Both the position numbers and the translations under genes were made by a program. The notes below the pieces were generated by a model that worked only from the letters and a program-made list of their open reading frames with translations, was not told the DNA's origin and searched no databases. A stretch of 64,000 bases of DNA. Origin: Zobellella iuensis (GTDB lineage Bacteria > Pseudomonadota > Gammaproteobacteria > Enterobacterales > Aeromonadaceae). Location of the stretch: the NCBI RefSeq assembly GCF_016746085.1, contig NZ_JAERTZ010000025.1, forward strand, positions 1 to 64,000, written 5' to 3'. Positions 35,888-45,939 of the stretch are shown here, one piece after another. The number at the start of each line of letters is the position of its first letter. Positions within the stretch are counted from its first letter, which is position 1.

Positions 35888-36750
35888 CAGAACTCTGCCG
35901 GCTCCTGGTTCATCAGCTTGCCGATCAGGCCTGCCAGGCGATCGCGCATTTCGCGACGATCGATGATCATGTCGATGGCGCCGTGCTCCAGCAGGAACTC
36001 GCTGCGCTGGAAGCCTTCGGGCAGCTTCTCGCGCACCGTCTGCTCGATGACCCGGGGGCCGGCAAAGCCGATCAGGGCCTTGGGTTCGCCCACGTTGACG
36101 TCACCCAGCATGGCCAGGCTGGCGGAGACCCCGCCCATGGTCGGATCGGTCAATACCGAAATAAAGGGCAACCCGGCCTGGGACAGGCGATTGAGGGCGG
36201 CACTGGTCTTGGCCATCTGCATCAGGGAGAACAGGGCTTCCTGCATGCGGGCGCCGCCGGAGGCGGAGAAGCACACCAGGGCCCGGTTTTCCGCCAGGCA
36301 AGCTTCCACCGCCTTGACGAAACGCGCCCCCACCACCGAGGCCATGGAGCCGCCCATAAAGGAAAATTCAAAGGCGCAGGCCACCACCGGCAGTCCTCTC
36401 AGGGTGCCCTTCATCACCACCATGGCATCTTTTTCATTGCTGGCTTTCTGGGCGGCGCTGATCCTGTCCTTGTATTTTTTGGAGTCCTTGAATTTCAGCA
36501 CATCCTGGGGCTCCAGCTCGACGCCCAGCTCTTCCCGGCCGTCCTGATCCAGGAACTTGTCCAGACGCATGCGGGCACCGATGCGCATATGATGATCGCA
36601 CTTGGGGCAGACTTCCAGATTGCGATCCAGCTCGGCACGATACAGCACCTGTTCGCAATTGGAGCACTTGGTCCAGACCCCTTCCGGAATATTATGACGA
36701 CGAACACCGATGTTCTTATTCTTGGGGAGAATTTTCTCAAGCCAACTCAT
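35887..36750 (-). CDS. accD: Acetyl-CoA carboxylase carboxyltransferase subunit beta
   Basis: 287 residues. An N-terminal four-cysteine zinc ribbon ([13 protein letters not shown]...CPKCDHHM) is followed by a crotonase-like carboxyltransferase domain ([42 protein letters not shown]). With AccA it moves carboxyl from carboxybiotin to acetyl-CoA in fatty-acid synthesis. The 224-bp gap to truA upstream could hold its promoter. Confidence 0.97.
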   Translation of the reverse strand: MSWLEKILPKNKNIGVRRHNIPEGVWTKCSNCEQVLYRAELDRNLEVCPKCDHHMRIGARMRLDKFLDQDGREELGVELEPQDVLKFKDSKKYKDRISAAQKASNEKDAMVVMKGTLRGLPVVACAFEFSFMGGSMASVVGARFVKAVEACLAENRALVCFSASGGARMQEALFSLMQMAKTSAALNRLSQAGLPFISVLTDPTMGGVSASLAMLGDVNVGEPKALIGFAGPRVIEQTVREKLPEGFQRSEFLLEHGAIDMIIDRREMRDRLAGLIGKLMNQEPAEF

Positions 36751-36974
36751 GGAAATCCTTAGCGTTAATGCATAGTTATCACGCAGTTTGATCAGGTTGA
36801 ACCGGTACTGTCAATCGGCCTGCGCCGCCTGGCGACACCCTTGACCGGCCCCTGACAGCCCCGATTGCCGACCGCCGCCTGCCGGGGCAGGCGACCGCAT
36901 TGCTGGCTGGCATTAAACCATATAACTGCATGCAGGTTGATAAAAAACTGGTACCACAGACACTGGTCTTACCG

Positions 36975-37772
36975 CTATTCAATCAGGTGATCGGGCAACC
37001 ACAAGGGGCCGGGAACCGGGCTCGGCAAGCCGAAATGGGCGGGGTAATCCACTTCCACCAGATAGAGTCCGCCCGCCTTGGCGGTAACCCCGGCCAGGTT
37101 GCGATCCCGTCCTTCCAGTATTTCCTTCACCCAGCCGGCCTCGGCCTGGCCCATGCCCACCGCCAGCAGGGAGCCGGTGATGTTGCGCACCATATGGTGC
37201 AGAAAGGCATTGGCCTTGATGTCGAGCACCACATAATGCCCGTAGCGCTTGACGGTCAGGTGCATGATGTTGCGATAGGGGCTGCGCGACTGGCACTGTA
37301 CCGCCCGAAAGGCGCTGAAATCCCGTTCACCCAGCAGGCACTGGCCCGCCTCATGCATTTTTTCGGCGTCGATCGGGCCGGCATAATGGCTGACGCCTCG
37401 GCCATGAATGGCCGGCCGCATATTATGGTTGAAAATAATATAGCGGTAGCGTCGGGCGGTGGCGCTGAAGCGGGCGTGGAAGTCGTCATTCACCGGCTTG
37501 ACCCAGCGCACCGCGATATCCGCTGGCAGGTTGGCATTCATTCCCAGGGTCCAGGCCCCGGGCTGGCGCTCGGCCCGGGTGTCGAAATGCACCACCTGGC
37601 CGGTGCCGTGTACGCCCGCATCGGTGCGCCCGGCACACTGCACCTCTACCGGGTGATCGGCGATTTTTGAAAGGGCTTTTTCCACCTCTTCCTGGATGCT
37701 GGAAACTTCCCGTTGCCGTTGCCAGCCATAATAGCGGCTGCCGTCATACTCGATGCCAAGGGCAATGCGCAT
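36975..37772 (-). CDS. truA: tRNA pseudouridine(38-40) synthase TruA
   Basis: 265 residues from ATG 37772. The start [20 protein letters not shown] and the catalytic aspartate in [17 protein letters not shown] are plain; [13 protein letters not shown] is a further family motif. It modifies anticodon-arm uridines 38-40. It lies between fimV and accD, the usual neighbourhood. Confidence 0.96.
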   Translation of the reverse strand: MRIALGIEYDGSRYYGWQRQREVSSIQEEVEKALSKIADHPVEVQCAGRTDAGVHGTGQVVHFDTRAERQPGAWTLGMNANLPADIAVRWVKPVNDDFHARFSATARRYRYIIFNHNMRPAIHGRGVSHYAGPIDAEKMHEAGQCLLGERDFSAFRAVQCQSRSPYRNIMHLTVKRYGHYVVLDIKANAFLHHMVRNITGSLLAVGMGQAEAGWVKEILEGRDRNLAGVTAKAGGLYLVEVDYPAHFGLPSPVPGPLWLPDHLIE

Positions 37773-37864
37773 AATCAGTTCCAAGGTCAAAAAGGACGGC
37801 AATTATACCTGTTACGACAACAAATTGAAGAACCGGCCTCGGAGTAAGGCCGGGGTGGGCAGGA

Positions 37865-39667
37865 TTATCGTTTGGCCAGACGCTGCAACAGTTTGCGGGC
37901 GTCGGCCTGCTGCTCGCTGTTGCCCTTTTCCAGCGCTTCGTTGAGCAGATCCCGGGCGCTGTCGATATCTTCGATTTCGATATAAGCCCGGGCCAGATCC
38001 AGCTTGGCGCCCATGCCGCCCTCGTCCAGATCGATGTCGATATCCCGCCCCTGGCCGAGCACATCGGCATATTCATCCAGCTCCAGCTCCAGCTTGCGCT
38101 CGTAGTCGCGCTCGGGGCCTTCGCTGAGCTCCGCCTCTTCCATCAGTTGTTCGACGGAAACATAAGGCTCATCGGCCAGATCGGGCTCCGGCAGCCCGGC
38201 GCCTTCCGGCTCGCCGGCGACCTCGGCCGGATTGGCATCAAACAGCAGATCATCGATATCGTCGTTTGACACCTTGTTCCTGGCGTCCCCTCCCCCTGCG
38301 GTTTCGTCATCAAACAGCATCTGCGAGAGATCTTCTTCGGGTTCCGGTTCCGGCTCCGGCACCACCTCCGGCGCCGGGGGCTGCTGGCGCAGGGCCTCCT
38401 GCTCTTCCTGCAGCTGCTGCTCTTCCAGGAAACGGGCGAAGGCATCTTCGTCAATATCCCGCTCGGCGGCGGACAGTTCGGGGTCGGTGGCCGGCTCGGA
38501 CGGGGCAGCCACCGGGGCGGGATCCGCTGCGAACAGTTCCTCGAATTCATCGCGTTCGTCGTCGATCATGGCCGTCTCGGCCAGCTCCCGCTCCTGCTCG
38601 GCCAGCTCCCGCTTGACCCTGTTGCGCCACCACAGGGTAAAGAGCGCCAGCAGCAGCAGCGCCGGCAGGGTCAGCACCAGGGCCAGGTTGAGCGGGTTGC
38701 TCAGCAGCTCGTCGAGCCAGCGGCCGATGCCGGGAGACGCGGCGGTGGCAGGGCTTGCCCCTTCACGCGCCACCTTGAGCTCGTCCACTTCCGCCGTTAG
38801 CTGGCTCAGGCGCTGACGCAGCACCTGGTTATTGTCGGCCAGCGCCGCCAGCTGTTCGTTGGACATGGCCACCTGCTCGCGCAGTTCATCCATCAGCCGG
38901 GCCTGCAACCGGGCCAAGGCCAGCTCCTCGGCCTGATCCGGCGTCGGCGACGGGGCGGTCGCCGGCGCTGCGGCAGCCACAGCCTCGGCTTTACCCGGAG
39001 CTGTCGCCGTGGTCGAAACCGGTGCCGCCACCACGGGAGCCGTCGCCGGTTTTGGTGCGCTCAACACGGTTGCGCTGGCGGCCTGGGCCGGCGCCGCCGG
39101 CGAGGGCCTGGCAGGCTGCGGCTGGGCGGCCGGCCTGGGCACTGCGGGCGTGGCCGGTTGGGGCGCGGAGGCCGCCGTTGGCCTGGCCGCCGCTTCTTGC
39201 CGCGGTGCCGTGGCCGCCCGGGTCGCGGAGCGGTTGCCTTGCTGGCTCAGGCGGCGGAATTCCGCCTCGGCTTCGCGGGGCGAACGCTGCTGGGCCTGGG
39301 AGGGGGTGGGCAGGCGCAGAGTGGCGCCACGCTGCAGGTAGTTGATATTGCCCCGTACAAAGGCATTGGGGTTGAGATGATAAAGCGCCACCATGGTCTG
39401 CTGGACGGTAACGGGCGCCTGGGTATGGCGGGCGGCGATGGCCCACAGGGTATCGGTGCTGCGGATGGGGCCATAACGTCCGGCCGGCGGCTGCGCCGGG
39501 ACGGCTTGGGCCACGGGGGACGGCGCCGCCGGCGGCGGGCTCTGCGCCGGTGCGGAAGATTCGGGTCCCCTCAGTTCGATATAAAATTCGCCCTGCGCCA
39601 AGGAAGGTGCGGAGCAGGCCAGCCACAAGGCCAGACCGGAACAAAGGTGGGGTCTGAGTCGTCTCAT
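37865..39667 (-). CDS. fimV: FimV/HubP polar organiser protein
   Basis: 600 residues from ATG 39667. Order: signal peptide (about 1-25), LysM-like FimV domain (about 63-121, TLWAIAARHT, ALYHLNPNAF), Ala/Pro-rich linker, coiled coil (about 245-300), one TM helix (about 327-348), an acidic cytoplasmic region, and the conserved C-terminal FimV motif DLARAYIEIEDIDSARDLLNEAL. It binds peptidoglycan at the pole and recruits polar partners (flagella, type IV pili, chromosome partition). It is shorter than Pseudomonas FimV or Vibrio HubP. An asd gene, often upstream, is absent. Confidence 0.92.
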   Translation of the reverse strand: MRRLRPHLCSGLALWLACSAPSLAQGEFYIELRGPESSAPAQSPPPAAPSPVAQAVPAQPPAGRYGPIRSTDTLWAIAARHTQAPVTVQQTMVALYHLNPNAFVRGNINYLQRGATLRLPTPSQAQQRSPREAEAEFRRLSQQGNRSATRAATAPRQEAAARPTAASAPQPATPAVPRPAAQPQPARPSPAAPAQAASATVLSAPKPATAPVVAAPVSTTATAPGKAEAVAAAAPATAPSPTPDQAEELALARLQARLMDELREQVAMSNEQLAALADNNQVLRQRLSQLTAEVDELKVAREGASPATAASPGIGRWLDELLSNPLNLALVLTLPALLLLALFTLWWRNRVKRELAEQERELAETAMIDDERDEFEELFAADPAPVAAPSEPATDPELSAAERDIDEDAFARFLEEQQLQEEQEALRQQPPAPEVVPEPEPEPEEDLSQMLFDDETAGGGDARNKVSNDDIDDLLFDANPAEVAGEPEGAGLPEPDLADEPYVSVEQLMEEAELSEGPERDYERKLELELDEYADVLGQGRDIDIDLDEGGMGAKLDLARAYIEIEDIDSARDLLNEALEKGNSEQQADARKLLQRLAKR

Positions 39668-39810
39668 TGCGTATCTTGTATCCTTTTCCTGACTCTTCAC
39701 CGGAGCATCCGGCAGTCTTGGCTCGCCATGGCACAAGTGTAGAAAAAAACAGTGCCAATAGGAACTTATCTATCCGCTTTATCGATACCTGCTCTATCGG
39801 CCGGAGCGGC

Positions 39811-40914
39811 TCAGGCTTTAAATCCCAATGACGCGAACGTCGTGCCGGCCGCGCTGAGCTGCAGCGAACCCAGCTCACGCCGCTGCGGATAGTCCTTGCG
39901 CAACCGGTCGAAAAAGCCGGGTTGCCCCAGCGCCCGGCGAAAGGCGCCGTCGTCCTGTTCGATATCATAAACCAGGCGGACCAGGCGCTCGAGCAACACC
40001 TGATCCGGCCGCTGCGCCAGGGTCACCCTACTGACCGGCGCCGCCGGCAACAACTGCTCCGGGCTCATGGCCAGCGCCTTGCCCTGCTGTTCGCACAAGG
40101 CCCGGTACAGGGCGAAGGTGCCCCGCACCTTGCCCTCCAGGCTGTAGCCGGCGATATGGGGTGTCGCGAGCAGCACATGGGGCACCAGGGCGGCCAGTAC
40201 CTCCGGTTCGTGCTCCCACACATCCATCACCAGCGTCAGCGGCGCCGGCCCCAACTGCCGCTGCAGCAGGGCCTGGTTGTCCCACACTTCCCCCCGGCAG
40301 GCGTTGATCAGCACCTGTTCGGACGACAGCCCCTCGATCGCTCGACTATCCAGCAGGTGCCAGCTGGGGTGGGCACCGTCGCGACTCAGCGGAACATGGA
40401 AGCTGACGATATCGGCGCTCAAGGCTTGTTCAAAACTGACAAAATCCGCCGGATCCCGTTCGGCCCTGGGCGGATCGCACAACAGTACCCTCATCCCCAG
40501 CGACCGGGCTCGCCCGGCGACTTCGCTGCCGGTATTGCCGGCACCGATAATGCCCAGGGTCCGGCCCTCGAGCTGCCAGCCCTTGTGTGCCGCCACCCGC
40601 AACAGGGCCGCCAGCAGGTAGTCGCCTACCGCGACCTTGTTGCAGCCCGGTGCGCTGGCAAAGCCGATGCCCTTGCGCTCGAGCAGGGCGGTATCGATGT
40701 GGTCACAGCCGATGGTGGCGGTACCTACGAAGGACAAGCGCCCGGCCTTGGCCAGCAGGGTCTCGTCCACCCGGGTAATGGAACGGACCAGCAGCACATC
40801 CACATCCTGCAACTGCTCCGGGCTGATGTTCCGGCCGGGGCAGGTTTCGACCTCGGCCCAGTCACCAAACAATTCCTGCACAAACGGCATGTTTTCATCG
40901 GCCAGCAATTTCAT
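39811..40914 (-). CDS. pdxB: Erythronate-4-phosphate dehydrogenase
   Basis: 367 residues from ATG 40914. NAD-dependent 2-hydroxyacid dehydrogenase with start KLLADENMPF, Rossmann loop IIGAGNTGSEVA, CRGEVWDNQALL with catalytic Arg, and the PdxB-specific C-terminal dimerisation domain. It is the second step of the DXP-independent pyridoxal phosphate pathway. It is first in the pdxB-fimV-truA-accD-folC-dedD run, with gaps of 90-225 bp suggesting internal promoters. Confidence 0.95.
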   Translation of the reverse strand: MKLLADENMPFVQELFGDWAEVETCPGRNISPEQLQDVDVLLVRSITRVDETLLAKAGRLSFVGTATIGCDHIDTALLERKGIGFASAPGCNKVAVGDYLLAALLRVAAHKGWQLEGRTLGIIGAGNTGSEVAGRARSLGMRVLLCDPPRAERDPADFVSFEQALSADIVSFHVPLSRDGAHPSWHLLDSRAIEGLSSEQVLINACRGEVWDNQALLQRQLGPAPLTLVMDVWEHEPEVLAALVPHVLLATPHIAGYSLEGKVRGTFALYRALCEQQGKALAMSPEQLLPAAPVSRVTLAQRPDQVLLERLVRLVYDIEQDDGAFRRALGQPGFFDRLRKDYPQRRELGSLQLSAAGTTFASLGFKA

Positions 40915-41027
40915 CAGACACCTCCTCGAACGGCGGAACATTGTACCCCGAGTTGCCCCGGGCTTCAGCTGTAATCGCCCTCTTCATTTTGCTAGACTCG
41001 CCGCTTTCTCTTTACCGGCGTTCTCTG

Positions 41028-41762
41028 ATGACATTACGGTTACTGTTCGGTGTCCTGGCCATACTGGTCGTGCCGGTGGCGCTCGCCAGCCTGGGTTACC
41101 ACTGGCACTGGCACTGGTTTCCCTTGCTGGATCTGGACGAGCCGCCGGCACTGCTGGCCTATGGCCTCACGCTGTCGGTCGGCAAGGCCGGTATCGCCAT
41201 CGCGCTCGCGCTGCTGAGCGCCCTTACCCTGCATCGCTGGCGGCGGCGCCCGGGCCAGTTGCTGGTGTTCTTTCTCTGCCTGATGACCGCCCTGGGCGGG
41301 GCCTTCGTCACCAAGACCCTGGCCAAGCTGTATTTCAAGGAGCCCAGGCCCTATGTGCTCTGGCTGGAGGAGCAGGGCAAGATCGACAGCGACCGCTTCT
41401 ATGCCCAACGGGAGTCGGTACGCGAACAATGGCTGGCCGAAGGCCTGAGCCGGGTATCGGAGCAGCAAATCCCCGGCTGGCTCAAGCTGCACTGGCAGGA
41501 AGAAGTGAACTACTCCTTCCCATCCGGCCATTCCATTGCCGCCATGACCATCGCCGGGTTCTTCTGTCTGTTGCTGGGTTACCGCCGCGCCTCGCCCTGG
41601 CTGGTCGGCGCCCTGGCCGGCTGGGCGGTGGCGGTGTGCTATTCCCGCCTTTTACTGGGCCTGCACTGGCCCGCCGATATCCTGGCCAGCAGCCTGCTGG
41701 GCTTTTTGTTCGGCGCCCTCGGTGCCTGGGGCTTTATCCGCTGGGATCGACGGCAGTTGTGA
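41028..41762 (+). CDS. pgpB: PgpB-type PAP2 membrane phosphatase
   Basis: 244 residues from ATG 41028; E. coli PgpB has 254. About six TM helices and the three PAP2 motifs: KLYFKEPRPY, FPSGHS, and YSRLLLGLHWPADI. It dephosphorylates phosphatidylglycerophosphate and undecaprenyl pyrophosphate on the periplasmic face. The long periplasmic insert between helices 2 and 3 (EEQGKIDSDRFY...) is typical of PgpB. It is divergent from pdxB. Confidence 0.88.
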   Translation: MTLRLLFGVLAILVVPVALASLGYHWHWHWFPLLDLDEPPALLAYGLTLSVGKAGIAIALALLSALTLHRWRRRPGQLLVFFLCLMTALGGAFVTKTLAKLYFKEPRPYVLWLEEQGKIDSDRFYAQRESVREQWLAEGLSRVSEQQIPGWLKLHWQEEVNYSFPSGHSIAAMTIAGFFCLLLGYRRASPWLVGALAGWAVAVCYSRLLLGLHWPADILASSLLGFLFGALGAWGFIRWDRRQL

Positions 41763-41830
41763 GCGGGAAGATAGCCGGAAAGAACGCCGTCGCTATTGCA
41801 GACCGCTGACCAACCTCCGGATTACTCTGT

Positions 41831-41893
41831 TGTCACTCCCGCGAAGGCGGGAGTCCAGTGCAATCTCTCATGGACCTCCGCCTGCGCGGAGGT
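41831..41893 (+). repeat. Family B two-hairpin repeat, copy 2
   Basis: Hairpins ACTCCCGC-GAAG-GCGGGAGT (41835-41854) and ACCTCCGC-CTGC-GCGGAGGT (41874-41893) repeat the element at 12798-12863 in the other orientation. It lies between the convergent pgpB and fabB genes. Confidence 0.82.
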
Positions 41894-41927
41894 GGCCACT
41901 ATTGAACACAGTGCCAAAGGGAAAACA

Positions 41928-41951
41928 AAAAGGGCGCCGAAGCGCCCTTTT
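41928..41951 (-). terminator. Terminator of fabB
   Basis: AAAAGGGCGC-CGAA-GCGCCCTTTT lies about 40 nt past the fabB stop. The core equals that of the amylase terminator at 241-268. A 15-nt direct repeat (ATTTCAACCTGGGTG) lies between it and the stop codon. Confidence 0.88.
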
Positions 41952-41992
41952 ACATTTCAACCTGGGTGTCCATTTCAACCTGGGTGGTTCGA

Positions 41993-43207
41993 TCAGCCCT
42001 TGTACTTGCTGAACACCAGGCTGGCGTTGGTGCCGCCGAAACCGAAGCTGTTGGACATCACGGTGTCCAGCTCGACTTCCTGGTATTCGGTGACGATGGG
42101 CAGGCCCTGGGCCTTCTCGTCCAGCTCGGTGATGTTGATGCTGGGCGCGATAAAGCCGTGCTCCAGCATCAGCAGCGAGTACACCGCCTCGTGCACGCCG
42201 GCGGCGCCCAGGGCATGGCCGGTCATCGCCTTGGTGGCGGAGATGTAGGGGGCCTCGGTGCCGAACAGGCTGTGGATGGCCTCCAGCTCCTTGACGTCGC
42301 CCACCGGGGTGGAGGTGCCGTGGGTGTTGACGTACTGCACCGGCGCCGGCGCCGTGGCCATGGCCTGCTTCATGCAGCGCACCGCGCCCTCGCCGGAAGG
42401 GGCCACCATGTCGTAACCGTCGGAGGTGGCACCGTAGCCGGTGATCTCGGCGTAGATCTTGGCGCCGCGCTTGAGGGCGTGCTCCAGCTCTTCCACCACC
42501 ACTATGCCGCCGCCACCGGAGATGACGAAGCCGTCACGACCGGCGTCGTAGGTGCGGGAGGCCAGCTCCGGGCTCTCGTTGTACTTGCTGGACAGGGCGC
42601 CCATGGCGTCGAACTGCAGTGCCAGGGTCCAGTCCACCTCTTCACCGCCGCCGGCGAAGACGATGTCCTGCTTGCCCATCTGGATCTGTTCCAGGGCGTG
42701 GCCGATGCAGTGGGCCGAGGTGGCGCAGGCGGAGCTGATGGAGTAGTTGATACCCTTGATCTTGAAGGGAGTGGCCAGGCAGGCGGAAGTGGTGGACGAC
42801 ATGGTGCGCGGCACCATGTAGGGGCCGACCCGGCGCACGCCTTTTTCCCGCAGGGTGTCGCAGGCTTCAATCTGGTTCTTGGAAGAAGCGCCGCCGGAGC
42901 CCACCACCAGGCCGGTACGCTCGTTGGACACCATGGACTCGTCCAGTCCGGCGTCGGCGATGGCCTGCTCCATGGAAAGATAGGCAAAGGCGGCGGCATC
43001 GCCCATAAACCGCATGACCTTGCGGTCGATGTGCTCGGCCGGGTTCAGTTTGATGTTCCCCCATACCTGGCTGCGCAGATTATAGTCAGCAAACTGCTGG
43101 GAGAAGCTGATACCGGAGCGGCCCGCCTTGAGGGAGGCAAGAACCTCTTCCTGATTGTTGCCAATGCTGGACACCACACCGATACCGGTAATGACTGCTC
43201 TTCTCAT
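41993..43207 (-). CDS. fabB: 3-oxoacyl-[acyl-carrier-protein] synthase I
   Basis: 404 residues; E. coli FabB has 406. The thiolase fold carries the Cys-His-His triad: [23 protein letters not shown], and [12 protein letters not shown]. It elongates acyl chains and is needed for unsaturated fatty acids. The start [18 protein letters not shown] matches the family. A FadR-like half site lies upstream at 43261-43277. Confidence 0.96.
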   Translation of the reverse strand: MRRAVITGIGVVSSIGNNQEEVLASLKAGRSGISFSQQFADYNLRSQVWGNIKLNPAEHIDRKVMRFMGDAAAFAYLSMEQAIADAGLDESMVSNERTGLVVGSGGASSKNQIEACDTLREKGVRRVGPYMVPRTMSSTTSACLATPFKIKGINYSISSACATSAHCIGHALEQIQMGKQDIVFAGGGEEVDWTLALQFDAMGALSSKYNESPELASRTYDAGRDGFVISGGGGIVVVEELEHALKRGAKIYAEITGYGATSDGYDMVAPSGEGAVRCMKQAMATAPAPVQYVNTHGTSTPVGDVKELEAIHSLFGTEAPYISATKAMTGHALGAAGVHEAVYSLLMLEHGFIAPSINITELDEKAQGLPIVTEYQEVELDTVMSNSFGFGGTNASLVFSKYKG

Positions 43208-43260
43208 CTATCTTTCCTACTGTCTTGATTTGGCGCCAATTCTAACCACAAAACATGGTC

Positions 43261-43277
43261 AAACTGGTCTGCTTTCA
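43261..43277. promoter_or_regulatory. Possible FadR site between fabB and mnmC
   Basis: AAACTGGTCTGCTTTCA has one good FadR half (CTGGT) and a poor second half. FadR activates fabB in enterobacteria, and the site lies 54 bp before fabB, which fits. The match is weak. Confidence 0.3.
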
Positions 43278-43312
43278 CATAAAATGGCCGCTTTTACGGC
43301 CCCGGAGGTTCA

Positions 43313-45304
43313 GTGTCACCCCACTTCATTACAACCGCGCGCCTGGACTGGAATGACCAAGGCACACCGGTCGCCGCCGCGTTCGACGATGTCTATTTTT
43401 CCAACGACAACGGCCTGGCCGAGACCCGCTATGTGTTCCTGGGCCAGAACGGCCTGCCGCAACGCTTTATCGATCACGACCGCGCCCTGTTCGTGGTGGC
43501 CGAAACCGGCTTCGGCACCGGCTTGAACTTTCTGGCCACCTGGCAGGCATTTATCGACTATCGTCGGCAATATCCGCAAGGTAACGCCCGGCGCCTGCAC
43601 TTTATCAGTGTGGAAAAATACCCGCTTTCCCACGCCGATCTGCAACAGGCCCTGGGCCAGTGGCCAGAGCTTAGCACTTTAAGCGAACGTTTGTTAGCTG
43701 AATATCCGCTGGCCGTGAGCGGCTGCCACCGGCTGTGGCTGGCGGAGGATGTCTGCCTGGATCTGTGGCTGGGCGACGTGGCCGAGCTGCTGCCCCAGAT
43801 GGAGGCCGGGCTGGCGGGCAAGGTGGATGCCTGGTACCTGGACGGCTTCGCTCCCGGCAAGAACCCCGAGATGTGGACCCCCGAGCTGTTCCGGGAACTG
43901 GCCCGCCTGGCCAGGAACGACGCCACCCTGGCCACCTTTACCGCCGCCGGCTTCGTCCGTCGCGGCCTGCGGGAGGCCGGCTTCGAGGTGGCCCGGGTCA
44001 AGGGCTTCGGTCGCAAGCGGGAAATGCTGGCCGGGCACCGCCGCCCGGAGGCCCGCGCGCCCTACCCCACGCCCTGGTACTGGCGCCGCCCCGGCCGGGG
44101 CGGCCACACCCTGATCGTCGGTGCCGGGGTGGCCGGGGCCGCACTGGCCCAGGCCCTGACCCGCCGCGGCCACCGGGTGACCCTGCTGGAACAGGCCGCC
44201 GAACCCGCCGCCGGCGCCTCGGGCAACCGCCAGGGCGCCGTCTATCCGCTGCTGAACGGCGAGCACGACGGCCTCAGCCGGTTTTATCTGCAGGCCTTCC
44301 TGTACGGGCGCCGGGCCTTGCCGGCCCTGGCAGGGCGCCAGCCCTTTGCCCACGACTGGTGCACCGTGGTGCAACTGGCCCACGATGAAAAAAGCAGCGC
44401 TAAAATCGACAAGCTGCTCGCGAGCCACTTCCCGCTCGAGCTGGTACAGCCCCTGACGGCCGAGCAGGTCAATACCCTCACCGGCATCGAAGCCAACCAG
44501 ACCGGGGTCGCCTACCCGCTGGGCGGCTGGGTCTGCCCCTTCGAACTGACCCGGGCCTTGCTGGCCGAGGCAGGGCGCAGCGGCCTGCTCGACTGCCGTT
44601 TCGATACCCGGGTTAGCGCGCTGAGCCATGACGGCCGGCACTGGCACCTCAACACCAGCGGCGGCGACTTTTATGCCGACAATGTGGTGCTGGCCAACGG
44701 CCACGAGCTGACCACCCTGCCCCAGACCGAAGGGCTGGCACTGTATCCGGTGCGGGGCCAGGTCAACCACCAACCCACGACGCCGCAACTGGCGCCGCTC
44801 AAGACCGTGGTCTGCTACGAAGGCTACCTCACCCCGGCCTGGCAGGGGCAGCACTGCGTCGGCGCCAGCTACGGCCGCCAGCAGACCGGCCTGGACTACA
44901 GAGCCGGGGACGAACGGGACAACCTGGACAAGCTGGTGCGCACCCTGCCCAGCCTGCAGGGGCTGACCGCCGCAGCCGGCGCCGGCCGGGTGGGCATCCG
45001 TGCCGCCTGCCGGGATCACCTGCCCCTGGCCGGGGCCGCGCCGGACAAGCAAACCCAGCTGGAGCACTACAACGGCATGCACCAGAAACCCTGCCAGGCC
45101 CTGCCGCTGGCGGCGGACTGGCCGGGGCTCTATGTGCTGTCGGGGCTGGGCTCCAGGGGCATGTGCTCGGCGCCGTTGCTGGCGGAGCTTTTGGCCGCCC
45201 AGTTGCTGGACGAGCCCTATCCGCTGGCGCGGGAACTGCTGGCCGCGCTCAATCCCAACCGGCACTGGCTGCGCAAGCTGCAAAAGGGAAAACCGCTAAC
45301 ATGA
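43313..45304 (+). CDS. mnmC: Bifunctional tRNA mnm5s2U biosynthesis protein MnmC
   Basis: 663 residues from GTG 43313 after GGAGG; E. coli has 668. The N-terminal SAM methyltransferase (about 1-240; ETGFGTGLNFLATW, DAWYLDGFAPGKNPEMW) is followed by a FAD-dependent oxidase domain (about 260-663; IVGAGVAGAALAQAL, GASGNRQGAVYPLL, GSRGMCSAPL). It completes 5-methylaminomethyl-2-thiouridine in tRNA wobble positions. The stop codon overlaps the first heptamer of an inverted array. Confidence 0.96.
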   Translation: MSPHFITTARLDWNDQGTPVAAAFDDVYFSNDNGLAETRYVFLGQNGLPQRFIDHDRALFVVAETGFGTGLNFLATWQAFIDYRRQYPQGNARRLHFISVEKYPLSHADLQQALGQWPELSTLSERLLAEYPLAVSGCHRLWLAEDVCLDLWLGDVAELLPQMEAGLAGKVDAWYLDGFAPGKNPEMWTPELFRELARLARNDATLATFTAAGFVRRGLREAGFEVARVKGFGRKREMLAGHRRPEARAPYPTPWYWRRPGRGGHTLIVGAGVAGAALAQALTRRGHRVTLLEQAAEPAAGASGNRQGAVYPLLNGEHDGLSRFYLQAFLYGRRALPALAGRQPFAHDWCTVVQLAHDEKSSAKIDKLLASHFPLELVQPLTAEQVNTLTGIEANQTGVAYPLGGWVCPFELTRALLAEAGRSGLLDCRFDTRVSALSHDGRHWHLNTSGGDFYADNVVLANGHELTTLPQTEGLALYPVRGQVNHQPTTPQLAPLKTVVCYEGYLTPAWQGQHCVGASYGRQQTGLDYRAGDERDNLDKLVRTLPSLQGLTAAAGAGRVGIRAACRDHLPLAGAAPDKQTQLEHYNGMHQKPCQALPLAADWPGLYVLSGLGSRGMCSAPLLAELLAAQLLDEPYPLARELLAALNPNRHWLRKLQKGKPLT

Positions 45305-45429
45305 AGCTGTAAGCCGTAAGTTGTTTCGAGTGGGCGGTGAATTGGGTGTTGTGCCTGCACAGGCCGCATTTATTGCAAATGCGGCTCTTGTTTAGCATTC
45401 AACACCGGGCAGCTTAAAGCATACAGCTT
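45304..45429. repeat. Inverted heptamer element at the mnmC end
   Basis: Left array: AAGCTGT AAGCCGT AAGTTGT (45304-45324). Right array, complementary sense: GCAGCTT AAAGCAT ACAGCTT (45409-45429). Similar 7-bp arrays lie at 50013-50104 and 63834-63978, each between convergent genes. A terminator hairpin lies inside. Confidence 0.6.
45363..45385 (+). terminator. Terminator of mnmC
   Basis: The 9-bp perfect stem GCCGCATTT/AAATGCGGC with a 5-nt loop is followed by TCTTGTTT. It is bidirectional by symmetry, so it may serve both mnmC and the convergent DUF922-like gene. Confidence 0.8.
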
Positions 45430-45441
45430 CACCGAAGGTGA

Positions 45442-45939
45442 TTACTGCACCGGACGGATCAACCCCAGGTTGCGGCCATAGTCGTTTTGCTGCTGGAAGT
45501 CCCGCAGCAGGGTCTGGGCGATCTCCAACTGGTGGTAGCCCACGTTGTCCGCCACCCGCCGCAGCTGATCGCAGCTCGGCTGGGGAGCTAGCTCGAACAG
45601 GGAGCGCTCCAGCCATTCCGCCGCCAGCAGGGCCCGCTCCCGCACCAGCCGCTCATAGGCGGTGAGGGCCAGCCGGTAGTTTTGCCAGTCCGGCGTTTGC
45701 GGCCATTCCAGCGGCTCGGTCACGGTGGCGGTGAGCGAGACCAGCACCTGGGCCGGCAGGCAGCCCTGCTCGCCCTCCTGTCCCGACAGTTGCCAGGACA
45801 GGCTGTAATCCACGTCCGCCAGGTTCGGCTCCAGTGCGCTGGAGCCGTACACATCCACCGTCTGCCGGGCTTTCAGCGTCATCTCGGCGGCGGCAGGCAT
45901 CGCCAGCAGCAACATCAGGGCACAATATATTCGCTTCAC
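45442..45939 (-). CDS. Exported DUF922-like protein lacking the zinc-protease motif
   Basis: 165 residues from GTG 45939, preceded by GGAGAG. A signal peptide (about 1-19, ...LLAMPAAA) is followed by VDVYGSSALEPNLADVDYSLSWQL and a C-terminal pattern CDQLRRVADNVGYHQLEIAQ..NDYGRN. This resembles DUF922, a putative HExxH protease family, but where HExxH is expected the sequence reads AYERLVRERA, so it is probably non-catalytic. The family call is tentative. Confidence 0.6.
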   Translation of the reverse strand: MKRIYCALMLLLAMPAAAEMTLKARQTVDVYGSSALEPNLADVDYSLSWQLSGQEGEQGCLPAQVLVSLTATVTEPLEWPQTPDWQNYRLALTAYERLVRERALLAAEWLERSLFELAPQPSCDQLRRVADNVGYHQLEIAQTLLRDFQQQNDYGRNLGLIRPVQ

